From the NCBI GenBank assembly GCA_028282905.1, contig JANQGW010000175.1, positions 1 through 38,180 of the forward strand: a DNA stretch of 38,180 nt. The letters run 5' to 3'. Shown here one piece after another: positions 7,751 to 14,309 of the stretch (positions are counted from its first letter, which is position 1; every line of letters starts with the position of its first letter). Origin of the DNA: Sedimentisphaerales bacterium. Its GTDB lineage: Bacteria; Planctomycetota; Phycisphaerae; Sedimentisphaerales; Anaerohalosphaeraceae. Made by a program: the position numbers and the translations under genes. Under the pieces are notes generated by a model that saw only the letters and a list, made by a program, of their open reading frames with translations, ran no database searches and was not told the DNA's origin.

Positions 7751-8110
7751 CTACAGAAATGTTAACAATTCTTGAAGTCGCTCAGGTGAACGAGTTTCAC
7801 ACCCCCATATGACAACAACTCTCCACCCGAGCTTCTCCAATTCATTGAAATTTACCTTGTCGCGTTCCCTTTTACGCCTGAACATCTTTTGCCAGTCACG
7901 GCGGTTGGATGTCGGCAATCTACCCCTGACACAGTGGTGATGGTGCCAGAAACAGCCATGAACGAAGATGACTACCTCTAAGTCCGGCAGGACGATATCA
8001 GGGGTGCCAGGCAACGATTTAACGTGTTTCTCAAACCTGTAACCCCGCCGACGAAGAAACCTGTATACTCGCTGCTCAGGACGCGTATTTTCGCTTCTTG
8101 AGTACGGCAT
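7751..8110 (-). CDS. vsr: Very short patch repair endonuclease (Vsr)
   Basis: 119 residues. Vsr nicks 5' of the mismatched T in TG mismatches left by deamination of 5-methylcytosine. The core is clear: T-R-P-E at 9-12, L-P-G-T-P-D-I-V-L with catalytic Asp38, F-V-H-G-C-F-W-H-H-H-H-C at 49-60 with catalytic His and zinc ligands, and V-V-V-I-W-G-C-E with a further Cys. The usual N-terminal helix before T-R/K-P-E is shorter than in E. coli Vsr. Vsr normally accompanies a cytosine-5 methyltransferase, but none is encoded here, so it is an orphan or its partner was lost when the island decayed. The start follows the stop of the upstream broken gene by three bases. Confidence 0.92.
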   Translation of the reverse strand: MPYSRSENTRPEQRVYRFLRRRGYRFEKHVKSLPGTPDIVLPDLEVVIFVHGCFWHHHHCVRGRLPTSNRRDWQKMFRRKRERDKVNFNELEKLGWRVVVIWGCETRSPERLQELLTFL

Positions 8111-8113
8111 GAT

Positions 8114-8421
8114 TTACCCCGTGAACTCACCCGATGCGTCGCTAATCAGACCGTAGGTCTCATCAAGACGAGGAACGACCTTGATTGGCCAATGCTCGTA
8201 TTTAATTGCTAATTGCACCATAGGATGTCCATATTCAACTTTTATCCTTGTGACAGCATTAAACCGCAGATCATGTGAAGGCAATTCAATACCATCAAGA
8301 ATCCACTGCTCACGCTCAGACTCACGCAGGAAGCGATGCACGCATGTCCATGCGGTCTTACAAAGATTTCATAGGCAAAAAACAATTTACTGTGATCGAT
8401 TTTCTGTCCTTTTGTAGACAT
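8114..8421 (-). pseudogene. Frameshifted island gene of unknown function
   Basis: ATG 8421 has AAGG upstream and opens M-S-T-K-G-Q-K-I-D-H-S-K-L-F-F-A-Y-E-I. Near 8365 the sensible protein continues in another frame as C-K-T-A-W-T-C-V-H-R-F-L-R-E-S-E-R and on to G-E-F-T-G before the stop at 8114. One inserted T in the T-rich stretch would give a single frame of about 102 residues. It is a broken gene, or less likely a programmed shift. It ends three bases before vsr, so the original was probably translationally linked to the nuclease. Family not recognised. Confidence 0.55.
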
Positions 8422-8445
8422 TTTAGTACCTTTCAAAAATAAGTT

Positions 8446-8883
8446 TTATTTGATCTCCTTTTTCTTTAAACCGAGGATAAGCCTTAGCAGCCTGCCGTAC
8501 CGTTTATGCAAAACCCATCCATATCGAGACCAACTGTGATCCCTGCTAGTGGCAGTTGTGATTTTTCGAACTAAATCCAACTTGTTTAGGTCATCTAGCC
8601 AGTAGTAAATGGCGCTTCTGCTTAGCTTGCAAGCCTCAGCAGCTTCCTGATTGGTAATTTTCTCAGGGTACCTGAGAGCTAATAAACATAACAGCTTCGC
8701 GCGATTACTGGGGATGCAGTCAAATCCGACTTTCCGAATCAACCGGAGCTCAGAAAGCCCTACCGCCTTCTTCTCTCTCGCCATACTGATCCCACATGCC
8801 AGATCAGAAAGCTGCTTTAATAAGCGAGTGTGTACTTCGGGTGCTGGATCATAAACAACTTCGCGGTTGTAGCGATGTGCTTT
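8446..8883 (-). pseudogene. Winged-helix protein, 5'-truncated remnant
   Basis: An ATG at 8784 gives 112 residues with a winged helix (N-Q-E-A-A-E-A-C-K-L-S-R-S-A-I-Y-Y-W-L-D). However, the same frame stays open upstream to 8883 and reads like protein: Y-N-R-E-V-V-Y-D-P-A-P-E, then H-T-R-L-L-K-Q-L-S-D-L-A. So the present ATG is probably internal and the 5' part has been lost towards the right attachment repeat. Lid-like helices followed by a winged helix resemble the C-terminal end of AAA+ ATPase or primase-helicase proteins of mobile elements. That family call is inference. A shortened protein from 8784 could still be made as a DNA-binding regulator. Confidence 0.55.
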
Positions 8884-8988
8884 TCAAGCTGAAGAACGCG
8901 AGTCAAAACGCAATCCAAATGCAATCGAATAGCTGGGTCGGATTACAAGCCCTCAAATATCAAGCATATATGGATATACTTTCATGAC

Positions 8989-9052
8989 TTGCTAAACCGT
9001 CGTGTCTCTAAAATAGGGGCACCGGAGCTCGAATCCCCCCTCTCCGATAAAT
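8989..9052 (+). repeat. Right attachment repeat, decayed tRNA-Ser 3' half
   Basis: Begins TTGCTAAACCGTCGTGTCTC and ends CTCTCCGATAAAT, as at 5618-5681. It has two extra A residues in the variable arm, and its T arm reads GGAGCTCGAATCCCCC, which no longer pairs well. This is the original chromosomal 3' end displaced by integration. Its drift fits loss of selection. Confidence 0.85.
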
Positions 9053-9059
9053 TCATTGA

Positions 9060-9094
9060 GAGACTAAGGTTGTTACGCCTTGGTCTTACTTTAT
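9060..9094 (+). terminator. Displaced host terminator of tRNA-Ser
   Basis: GAGACTAAGG (9060-9069) pairs with CCTTGGTCTT (9078-9087) with G-T wobbles around an eight-base loop, followed by ACTTTATG. It lies directly after the decayed tRNA copy, where the pre-insertion terminator should be. The U tract is weak. It may also help end recR transcription from the other side. Confidence 0.35.
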
Positions 9095-9130
9095 GTGCAA
9101 GTTTTCAATCTCCCCCAACCGTTATGAGGA

Positions 9131-9733
9131 TTAAAATTCTGACCGGTTGAGGATGGCGTCGATGAGGATGGAGCCGCTGGAAAATTCGATGGTGGAGCCG
9201 GCCGGAAGACCTCTTGCCAGCCGCGTTACCTTGACATCCAATGAATTCAGCAGTGAATGGATATAGAGAGACGTCCCGTCGCCTTCCAGATTGGGATTGG
9301 TCGCCATAACGACTTCTTTGACATCGCCCTCGCGAATTCGCTTGATGAGTGCGTCAATCGTCAGGTCATCCGGTTCAATCCCCTCCAGCGGCGCGATATG
9401 GCCGTTGAGAATGTGATAGGTCCATTTGCAAAGACCCGTTTTTTCGAGATTGACGACATCCTTGGGCTGTTCGACCACGCAAATAACGCTGTGGTCACGC
9501 CGGGTGTCTGAGCAGATTGAACAGACTTCCATTTCGGCCAGATTGTAACAAATCTTGCACTGGTGAATGTTCTTTTTGACATCGCTGATCGCGGTCGCCA
9601 GCGCCATTGCCTCCGGCACATCGGACTTTAAAATATAAAACGCCAAACGTTCGGCGGTTTTGGCACCGATGCCGGGCAGTTTGCCAAACTGTTCAATCAG
9701 ACTATTCAGACTTTTTGTATAGGCCGGGTTCAT
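9131..9733 (-). CDS. recR: Recombination mediator RecR
   Basis: 200 residues, the usual length. RecR works with RecF/RecO to load RecA on gapped DNA. Visible parts are the N-terminal helix-hairpin-helix (L-P-G-I-G-A-K-T-A-E-R), the four-cysteine zinc motif C-K-I-C-Y-N-L-A with V-C-S-I-C (about 58-75), and the Toprim domain (V-C-V-V-E-Q-P-K-D, then N-P-N-L-E-G-D-G-T). The C-terminal Walker B-like segment ends G-L-P-A-G-S-T-I-E-F. The start lies six bases after dnaX, so the two are one operon. The ybaB gene that commonly sits between dnaX and recR is absent. Confidence 0.97.
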   Translation of the reverse strand: MNPAYTKSLNSLIEQFGKLPGIGAKTAERLAFYILKSDVPEAMALATAISDVKKNIHQCKICYNLAEMEVCSICSDTRRDHSVICVVEQPKDVVNLEKTGLCKWTYHILNGHIAPLEGIEPDDLTIDALIKRIREGDVKEVVMATNPNLEGDGTSLYIHSLLNSLDVKVTRLARGLPAGSTIEFSSGSILIDAILNRSEF

Positions 9734-9739
9734 TGTCGT

Positions 9740-11443
9740 TTAATCGTCTTCCTGCTCTATTGGTTCTTCTTCGGATTCTTCAATTTCAATCTCAATCTTC
9801 TGGATATCCGACGGCGTCGCGTTCAGTCCCGTCAGGACCATCTGCACGGCCGGGTCTTTAAGAATCTTGCTGCGTTCAACGCGAATATCTTCGGCTGTTT
9901 GTACTTTCTTCGCAGGAGCCTCTTTTTTGCCATCCGATTCAGGTTCGCCCTGTGAGAAACGCACAACCAACTCTGTGCCGGCTGCCTGCGACAAAGTTTT
10001 GGCAATCGCATCGGCCTTGGGCTGACACATGTTAACAGCTACAGTACCCGCCCCGCCGGTATCAAATTGAATCTCCAGTGTTTGGCCGTTGAGACTGGCA
10101 GGTTTGGCTTTTTGGAGAAACGGCACCAGCCCCGCCAACGTCCCGCTCATTGCTTCTACCAGTGACGGCCAAGACTTTTGAATGGACTTTATATCGGCCT
10201 GTACGGTCGGCTGGGCCGCTGCCACAGGCTGCGATGCGGGTGAAGCTATTGGAACCGCGGGATTAGCGGCTATAGACTTTTTTTTTATGCCGGCGGCTGT
10301 CGGCGGCGCCGAACCCACCTGTGCGCTTAGCTGGGCCAGTGACATGAAATGTTCGCTCAGTGTCAGTCTCAGCAGCAATGCCTCAAGCAAGGCCCGGCTG
10401 GTTTCGCTGTTTTTCAAGGTCCAGGCCAGTTTTTCCAGTGCTGTGATGTTGTATATCAACGCGGGCACGTCAAAGCCCTGTGCAACGCCTGAAATCTGCT
10501 TTTTCTCGTCTTCGGTCAGCACCAGTACCTTAGAGTCAGCCCCCGCACAGCGAAAGACCATCAAGTCCCGCAGATTTTCAATCAGCAAATCGCATATCTG
10601 CGAAGCACTTTGGCCGGCGTCGATCAGTTCTTCAATCGCGGTCAATGTCCCCGCCGCATCCGCGGAAGCCATCGCCGACAGCAGATTCAGTACCTTTTGC
10701 TTATCCGGCACGCCGACCAATTCATTGAGCTGGGCCGCCGACAGCGGTTGGGTACCGGCGCTGATAAGCTGATCCAGCAGGCTCAGCGCGTCCCGCATGG
10801 AACCATTAGCCAGGCGGGACAGGAGAATAATTAAATCGTTCTCATACTTGATCTTTTCGTCTTTGAGAATCTTTTCAAGCTGCTGGCCGATGATCTCGGC
10901 ACTGATATTCTGAAAATCAAACCGCTGGCATCGCGACTGAATCGTCGCCAGCACCTTATTCGGCTCGGTCGTCGCAAAGATGAACTTAACATGCTCGGGT
11001 GGCTCTTCCAGAATCTTCAGCAGCGCATTAAATGCACCGGTACTGAGCATATGGACTTCGTCGATGATATAAATTTTAAAGCGTGCCCGTGCGGGCCGAT
11101 AAATGGCATTCTCGCGAAGCTGGCGGATATTATCAACACCGGTATTGGATGCACCGTCGATCTCGATGACGTCGATATCATCGCCCTGGTTGACCGAGAC
11201 ACAACTGTCACATTTCAGGCACGGCGTCACCGTCGGACCATCCGCTTCGAGGCAGTTCATACTCTTGGCGAGAATGCGGGCCATTGTGGTCTTGCCGACG
11301 CCGCGTGTGCCGCACAGCAGGTATGCATGAGCGACCCGCCCCATCTCAATCGCGTTTTTCAGTGTCTGCGCAACCGCGTCCTGTCCGACCACGTCGTCGA
11401 AAGTTTGAGAACGATATCTGCGAGCGATTACGGTGTAAGCCAT
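9740..11443 (-). CDS. dnaX: DNA polymerase III subunit gamma/tau
   Basis: 567 residues, the clamp-loader ATPase. It has Walker A G-T-R-G-V-G-K-T-T near residue 50, the zinc module C-L-K-C-D-S-C around 79, Walker B D-E-V-H-M-L, sensor 1 and the S-R-C arginine-finger motif. The lid and oligomerisation domains run to about residue 375. A low-complexity Ala/Pro-rich linker follows, then a C-terminal tau-like domain and an acidic tail (E-E-S-E-E-E-P-I-E-Q-E-D-D). At codons 386-389 (I-K-K-K) the message has nine consecutive A residues, and both other frames stop within a few codons. A shorter gamma form of about 390 residues is therefore likely. It is followed by recR and preceded by an inserted four-helix-bundle gene and SRP RNA. 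Confidence 0.97.
   Translation of the reverse strand: MAYTVIARRYRSQTFDDVVGQDAVAQTLKNAIEMGRVAHAYLLCGTRGVGKTTMARILAKSMNCLEADGPTVTPCLKCDSCVSVNQGDDIDVIEIDGASNTGVDNIRQLRENAIYRPARARFKIYIIDEVHMLSTGAFNALLKILEEPPEHVKFIFATTEPNKVLATIQSRCQRFDFQNISAEIIGQQLEKILKDEKIKYENDLIILLSRLANGSMRDALSLLDQLISAGTQPLSAAQLNELVGVPDKQKVLNLLSAMASADAAGTLTAIEELIDAGQSASQICDLLIENLRDLMVFRCAGADSKVLVLTEDEKKQISGVAQGFDVPALIYNITALEKLAWTLKNSETSRALLEALLLRLTLSEHFMSLAQLSAQVGSAPPTAAGIKKKSIAANPAVPIASPASQPVAAAQPTVQADIKSIQKSWPSLVEAMSGTLAGLVPFLQKAKPASLNGQTLEIQFDTGGAGTVAVNMCQPKADAIAKTLSQAAGTELVVRFSQGEPESDGKKEAPAKKVQTAEDIRVERSKILKDPAVQMVLTGLNATPSDIQKIEIEIEESEEEPIEQEDD
10277..10288 (-). promoter_or_regulatory. A9 slippage/frameshift site in dnaX
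   Basis: On the coding strand the codons are ATA AAA AAA AAG, giving a run of nine A. Reading one base back gives K-K-K-V-Y-S-R then TAA (about 393 residues). Skipping one base gives K-K-S-L then TAG (about 390 residues). The site lies just after the conserved ATPase and oligomerisation domains, as in dnaX genes known to make gamma by slippage. No strong downstream hairpin is visible beyond a four-base stem, so polymerase slippage is favoured over ribosomal frameshifting. Confidence 0.7.
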
Positions 11444-11455
11444 AGTAATAATTGT

Positions 11456-11483
11456 TTATTGATTAGTGATTAATGATTATTGT
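11456..11483. repeat. Heptamer tandem array (TTANTGA x4)
   Basis: TTATTGA, TTAGTGA, TTAATGA, TTATTGT run without gaps between the dnaX start and the end of the four-helix-bundle gene. The period is seven bases with variable position four. It resembles the short tandemly repeated heptamers of cyanobacterial intergenic regions. A second array lies on the other side of the same gene. Confidence 0.65.
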
Positions 11484-11830
11484 TTTTGTTGAGACGTTTT
11501 CCTGGATGCAATAAAGATTGCCGTCAATTCCTGCGCCTCTTCGAGCAGGTTTCCGCCCTGCTTGACTGATAGTATATCTTCTTCTATTAAAAATTCAATC
11601 CAGAAAGCAGTTTCATCTGTTTCTTCTACAACAATGCTGAGTTTTGAGGCAAAAGCGGCTTTTGAATGGGCCAGACAGGCCGCCCGATAATTAGCCGCAA
11701 CCGAGGTCGAACTGCGAAACATTTGGTTACGAATGTGATTCGCCAGCGGTCCATTAGGCAACGACATTGCTAATTTCACACTCCGATGGGAAAAATCCTT
11801 TGTCCGCTTCTTTAATTGCTCTGCGTTCAT
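11477..11830 (-). CDS. Four-helix-bundle protein (S23/TIGR02436 family)
   Basis: 117 residues from ATG 11830, chosen for GGAGG four bases upstream; an in-frame codon at 11848 has nothing comparable. The helices contain R-S-V-K-L-A, I-R-N-Q-M-F-R-S-S-T-S-V-A-A-N-Y-R-A-A, then K-L-S-I-V-V-E-E-T-D-E-T, and A-Q-E-L-T-A-I-F-I-A-S. These are hallmarks of the family first seen encoded in 23S rRNA intervening sequences and related to diversity-generating-element accessory proteins. The molecular role is unknown; binding of nucleic acid has been proposed for relatives. It is wedged between SRP RNA and dnaX and bracketed by heptamer arrays, which suggests insertion as a small mobile unit. Confidence 0.9.
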   Translation of the reverse strand: MNAEQLKKRTKDFSHRSVKLAMSLPNGPLANHIRNQMFRSSTSVAANYRAACLAHSKAAFASKLSIVVEETDETAFWIEFLIEEDILSVKQGGNLLEEAQELTAIFIASRKTSQQKQ

Positions 11831-11838
11831 GATACCTC

Positions 11839-11871
11839 CAATTATCAATCATCAACAATCAATTATCAATT
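11839..11871. repeat. Heptamer tandem array (CAAYNAT x4)
   Basis: CAATTAT, CAATCAT, CAACAAT, CAATTAT, then CAATTCA partial, all at a seven-base period. It lies directly upstream of the four-helix-bundle start and overlaps its ribosome binding site (the first unit includes part of the GGAGG complement). On the coding strand it reads TTGATAA TTGATTG and so on. Confidence 0.65.
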
Positions 11872-11877
11872 CAAAAA

Positions 11878-11977
11878 GGCGGCCGGGTTGACCACGCACA
11901 ACATCGGTAACGCTTATGGCTGCTTGGTTCCCCATCTGACCAGGTTCGCGCCCAACGCTTGCATGGGACCCGACCAC
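11878..11977 (-). ncRNA. ffs: Small signal recognition particle RNA (4.5S)
   Basis: The minus strand contains CCTGGTCAGATGGGGAACCA followed by AGCAGCCATAAGCG. This is the conserved Ffh-binding helix 8 with a GGAA tetraloop and the A-rich symmetric loop. The ends close in a ten-base stem (GTGGTCGGGT with ACCCGGCCGC), followed by CTTTTT, a likely 3' end. About 100 bases, the usual size for a bacterial 4.5S RNA. Its position upstream of dnaX-recR matches the scr-dnaX-recR order in other bacteria, here interrupted by the four-helix-bundle gene. Confidence 0.88.
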
Positions 11978-12165
11978 GAATGAGTGTATTTCATGTGTCG
12001 TTGCCCTTGCAGACAAGATTGTGTAGTTTACCGGTTGGCAGGGACAATTCCAGCAAAAAATCCCGGAAAAATCATTTTATTGGCCGCTTTTGCGGATATA
12101 ATGGGTATATCCGGCGATAAAAGCCGGGATTATCGACAGATTGAGCCTTTTTTGGGAGAAAAACC

Positions 12166-12348
12166 ATGATTGTTCGAATCGAAGATAACTGCACCGCTTG
12201 CGGCCTGTGTATCGACACCTGCCCCGATGTCTTTGAAATGGGTGACGAAATCGCCGAGGTCAAGGTTGACAAAGTCCCCGCAGAAATGGAAGACTGCGTC
12301 CAACAGGCCGCCGACGAATGCCCCGTCGAAGCCATTGTCGTCGAATAA
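12166..12348 (+). CDS. Small [4Fe-4S] ferredoxin
   Basis: 60 residues with GGGAG nine bases before the ATG. Cys9, Cys12, Cys15 and Cys19 form C-x2-C-x2-C-x3-C-P, and two more cysteines lie in C-V-Q-Q-A-A-D-E-C-P near the end. This pattern belongs to monocluster ferredoxins of the Desulfovibrio/Thermotoga type: one [4Fe-4S] cluster, with the other two Cys able to form a disulfide or a second site. It is a cytosolic low-potential electron carrier, plausible as partner for the hydrogenase and ETF systems in the window, though not in an operon with them. Its stop lies two bases from the convergent lepB stop. Confidence 0.93.
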   Translation: MIVRIEDNCTACGLCIDTCPDVFEMGDEIAEVKVDKVPAEMEDCVQQAADECPVEAIVVE

Positions 12349-12350
12349 CC

Positions 12351-13319
12351 TTACGGCTGGCCTTGCCGGGCCTCCAATGACGCGCTCCGGTGAAGCGGCC
12401 AGTAAATCTGTGTTAACTTGCCTTTCAATGCCCCTATTGAAAGCGAGCCAAAGTTGCGGCTGTCCAGAGAATGCCTGCGATTGTCTCCTAAAACGAAACA
12501 ATGGTACGCAGGCACCGTTACAGGGCCAAAATTTATCTCCTGCACCTTGGGACCGGGCGTGCTATCTGAAATAAAAACTCGATATTTCGAATCTTTGTTG
12601 TGTTCCCAAAAAACTTCCCCTTTTACCTCTTGCTCATCTATTGGACATGCTGCCGGTCCAATCAGTTCTCTTTCCAACACTTTTCCGTTGATCAATAGCT
12701 GCCCATCCTTAATCTCAACCGTATCACCCCCCAAGGCCACTACCCGCTTTATAAAACTCATCTTCCGATCTTCAGGATTTTCAAATAAAACCACATCACC
12801 GTACTGAGGGCTATTGTATTTATAAGACACCTTGCTGGCAAATGTCCGATCCCCTGCCATGATTGTAGGCGCCATTGAATTCACAGGAACATAAAATGCC
12901 TCAAACAAATTCATTTTAATCATCGCAATAAACCCAAAGGTTCCCGCACCGCACATCCAAAACAAAACCAGATAGACTTCCAAATTATTGTAGTCTTTTA
13001 ATTTATAATCATATCGGGTTCGCCTGGCTCTATAATAAGCATCAATCGCAGCCACAATCGTTGCCAACAATACAAAACCCCACATCGTCAGAAAAACGGC
13101 CATTGGAATTCCGTGTCTCACTTTATCGATCACCATCCCGAACATCCACAGCGAAGAGAACATGATGACGATCAGCATCAAGACTAATCCGTTGACAATA
13201 CTGCCACAATAAATCTGCCCCATCCCCGGCATAAGCAGAGACAAGAATACTGCAACCCAGGGGCGACGACGATTGGGGTAATCTTTTTCTTGAATATCTT
13301 CCTGTCTTTCTATTTTCAT
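12351..13319 (-). CDS. lepB: Signal peptidase I with extra N-terminal membrane domain
   Basis: 322 residues from ATG 13319, chosen because AAAGGAG sits six bases upstream; the frame is open further but unsupported. Type I signal peptidase removes signal peptides at the outer face of the membrane. The catalytic Ser148 is in P-V-N-S-M-A-P, the general-base Lys191 in F-I-K-R-V-V-A-L-G-G-D, and box E reads G-D-N-R-R-H-S-L-D-S-R. The N-terminal 140 residues hold about four membrane segments, including L-L-M-P-G-M-G-Q-I-Y-C-G, as in TM2-like domains. This is more than the one or two of typical LepB. It is third in an operon with an ECF sigma factor and a small membrane protein, suggesting envelope-stress control. 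Confidence 0.93.
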   Translation of the reverse strand: MKIERQEDIQEKDYPNRRRPWVAVFLSLLMPGMGQIYCGSIVNGLVLMLIVIMFSSLWMFGMVIDKVRHGIPMAVFLTMWGFVLLATIVAAIDAYYRARRTRYDYKLKDYNNLEVYLVLFWMCGAGTFGFIAMIKMNLFEAFYVPVNSMAPTIMAGDRTFASKVSYKYNSPQYGDVVLFENPEDRKMSFIKRVVALGGDTVEIKDGQLLINGKVLERELIGPAACPIDEQEVKGEVFWEHNKDSKYRVFISDSTPGPKVQEINFGPVTVPAYHCFVLGDNRRHSLDSRNFGSLSIGALKGKLTQIYWPLHRSASLEARQGQP

Positions 13320-13333
13320 TTGATACTCCTTTC

Positions 13334-13588
13334 TCATGTAAACAGCACCGAATAAACCTGCAAAAACATTCGAATCAGTCCCATTAAAACCCCACAGGCC
13401 AGTGAACATCCTTTCATCAGCACGCGCGTCTGGACGACTTCCAGCATCATCGCCGTCCATCTCCTTTTAAGAATATCAGGCTTACCGGCCTTTTGAGCAA
13501 TTCGGCCCATGACGGCATCGGTAATGTCCACATCGCCCGTGCAGGTCTGATGGCTATTTCTCCACTTATCATACGGTTTGACATTCAT
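13334..13588 (-). CDS. Small membrane protein, possible anti-sigma factor
   Basis: 84 residues. The soluble N-terminus has D-I-T-D-A-V-M-G-R-I, and one hydrophobic segment lies near residues 60-82. Its ATG overlaps the stop of the ECF sigma gene by four bases (ATGA), so the two are translationally coupled. lepB follows 14 bases after. Position and topology (short cytoplasmic domain, single C-terminal membrane helix) suggest an anti-sigma factor. It lacks the zinc-binding H-x3-C-x2-C motif of the common ZAS type, so the role is inferred from context only. Confidence 0.7.
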   Translation of the reverse strand: MNVKPYDKWRNSHQTCTGDVDITDAVMGRIAQKAGKPDILKRRWTAMMLEVVQTRVLMKGCSLACGVLMGLIRMFLQVYSVLFT

Positions 13589-14124
13589 GACTTTTCTCCG
13601 GTCTTACTCTTAAGAGCCTTGCGTAATTTCTTTTTCGCCCGGTGGATTCTTGATTTGACGGTTCCGATGCTGACGCATTCGATCTGGGCAATCTGGTCAT
13701 ATGGCAGATTTTCAAACTCGGCTAATACAAACGCCCGTTTCTGCCCTTTTGGCAAACGGTTCAAGGCCACGTCCATTTGCTGAAAAAATTCTCTTTCCTC
13801 CAGCAAATCCCTGGAATTGACGGCGGATTCAATCATCTTTGAATCCACTGAAATCGTTCTTTTTTTCCGCAAATAATTGATGCTTTTGTTACGAGTAATC
13901 GTAAACAGCCAGGTGGAAAACCTACACAGCATCGGGTCAAATGACGATAATTTCTGATATGCCGCCATAAATACCTCCTGCGCAACATCTTCCGCAGCAT
14001 GGCGGTCGCCAATAAAATTGGAAATCATTTGCAGAACAGGGCGCTGATAGCGTTCAATAATCCAGCGGAAAGACTCGGTCTTGCCGTCCAGTACCTCCTG
14101 AATCATTTGCTCTTCTGTCGTCAT
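13585..14124 (-). CDS. ECF-type RNA polymerase sigma factor
   Basis: 179 residues. Region 2 is seen as F-R-W-I-I-E-R-Y-Q-R-P-V and A-A-E-D-V-A-Q-E-V-F-M-A-A-Y, then F-S-T-W-L-F-T-I-T-R-N (about 20-85). Region 4 is L-P-K-G-Q-K-R-A-F-V-L, then Y-D-Q-I-A-Q-I-E-C-V-S-I-G-T-V-K-S-R-I-H-R-A (about 122-165). There is no region 3. It is first in an operon with a small membrane protein and signal peptidase I, which points to control of secretion or envelope functions. The target promoter motif cannot be derived from this window. Confidence 0.94.
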   Translation of the reverse strand: MTTEEQMIQEVLDGKTESFRWIIERYQRPVLQMISNFIGDRHAAEDVAQEVFMAAYQKLSSFDPMLCRFSTWLFTITRNKSINYLRKKRTISVDSKMIESAVNSRDLLEEREFFQQMDVALNRLPKGQKRAFVLAEFENLPYDQIAQIECVSIGTVKSRIHRAKKKLRKALKSKTGEKS

Positions 14125-14309
14125 CCAAGGCCTTTTTTCAATGTTTCCAATCTACCCTGTGATACACGAGATTAGATGGAAAGTTCCCCTGTTCCTGGAA
14201 AAAACAGGATATTATGAAAATTTTGTAGTTCCAGCCTCTGGACGTATCGGTTCGTAAAACCGCTACGGATAAATCAACTCAAACGCAATATTAATTGAAA
14301 CGTCTCTCT

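Larger units (their letters stand above)
5676..9052. mobile_element. Small tRNA-Ser-integrated genomic island, no integrase
   Basis: The segment between the tRNA-Ser gene and the degenerate copy of its 3' half is about 3.3 kb and visibly more AT-rich than the flanking chromosome. It carries accessory genes only: an unrecognised broken gene, a PD-(D/E)XK-like protein, a winged-helix protein, a NUMOD4/HNH endonuclease, Vsr, a frameshifted gene and a 5'-truncated winged-helix gene. No tyrosine or serine recombinase frame is present, so the island is either a deletion remnant or was mobilised in trans. Host housekeeping genes (recR-dnaX) resume at once on the right. Confidence 0.8.

Noticed and set aside
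8796-8987. 63-codon plus-strand frame near the right end of the island
   Set aside because: It overlaps, on the opposite strand, the reading frame that extends the winged-helix remnant and reads as real protein; no ribosome binding site.
5586-9052. Second working tRNA-Ser gene at the right end
   Set aside because: Only the 3' half is present and its T arm is disrupted; there is no 5' acceptor strand or D arm.
14243-14267. Ten-base hairpin between the ECF sigma gene and proC (CGTATCGGTT / AACCGCTACG)
   Set aside because: No T tract follows on either strand, so it cannot be called a terminator; left as an unexplained small inverted repeat.
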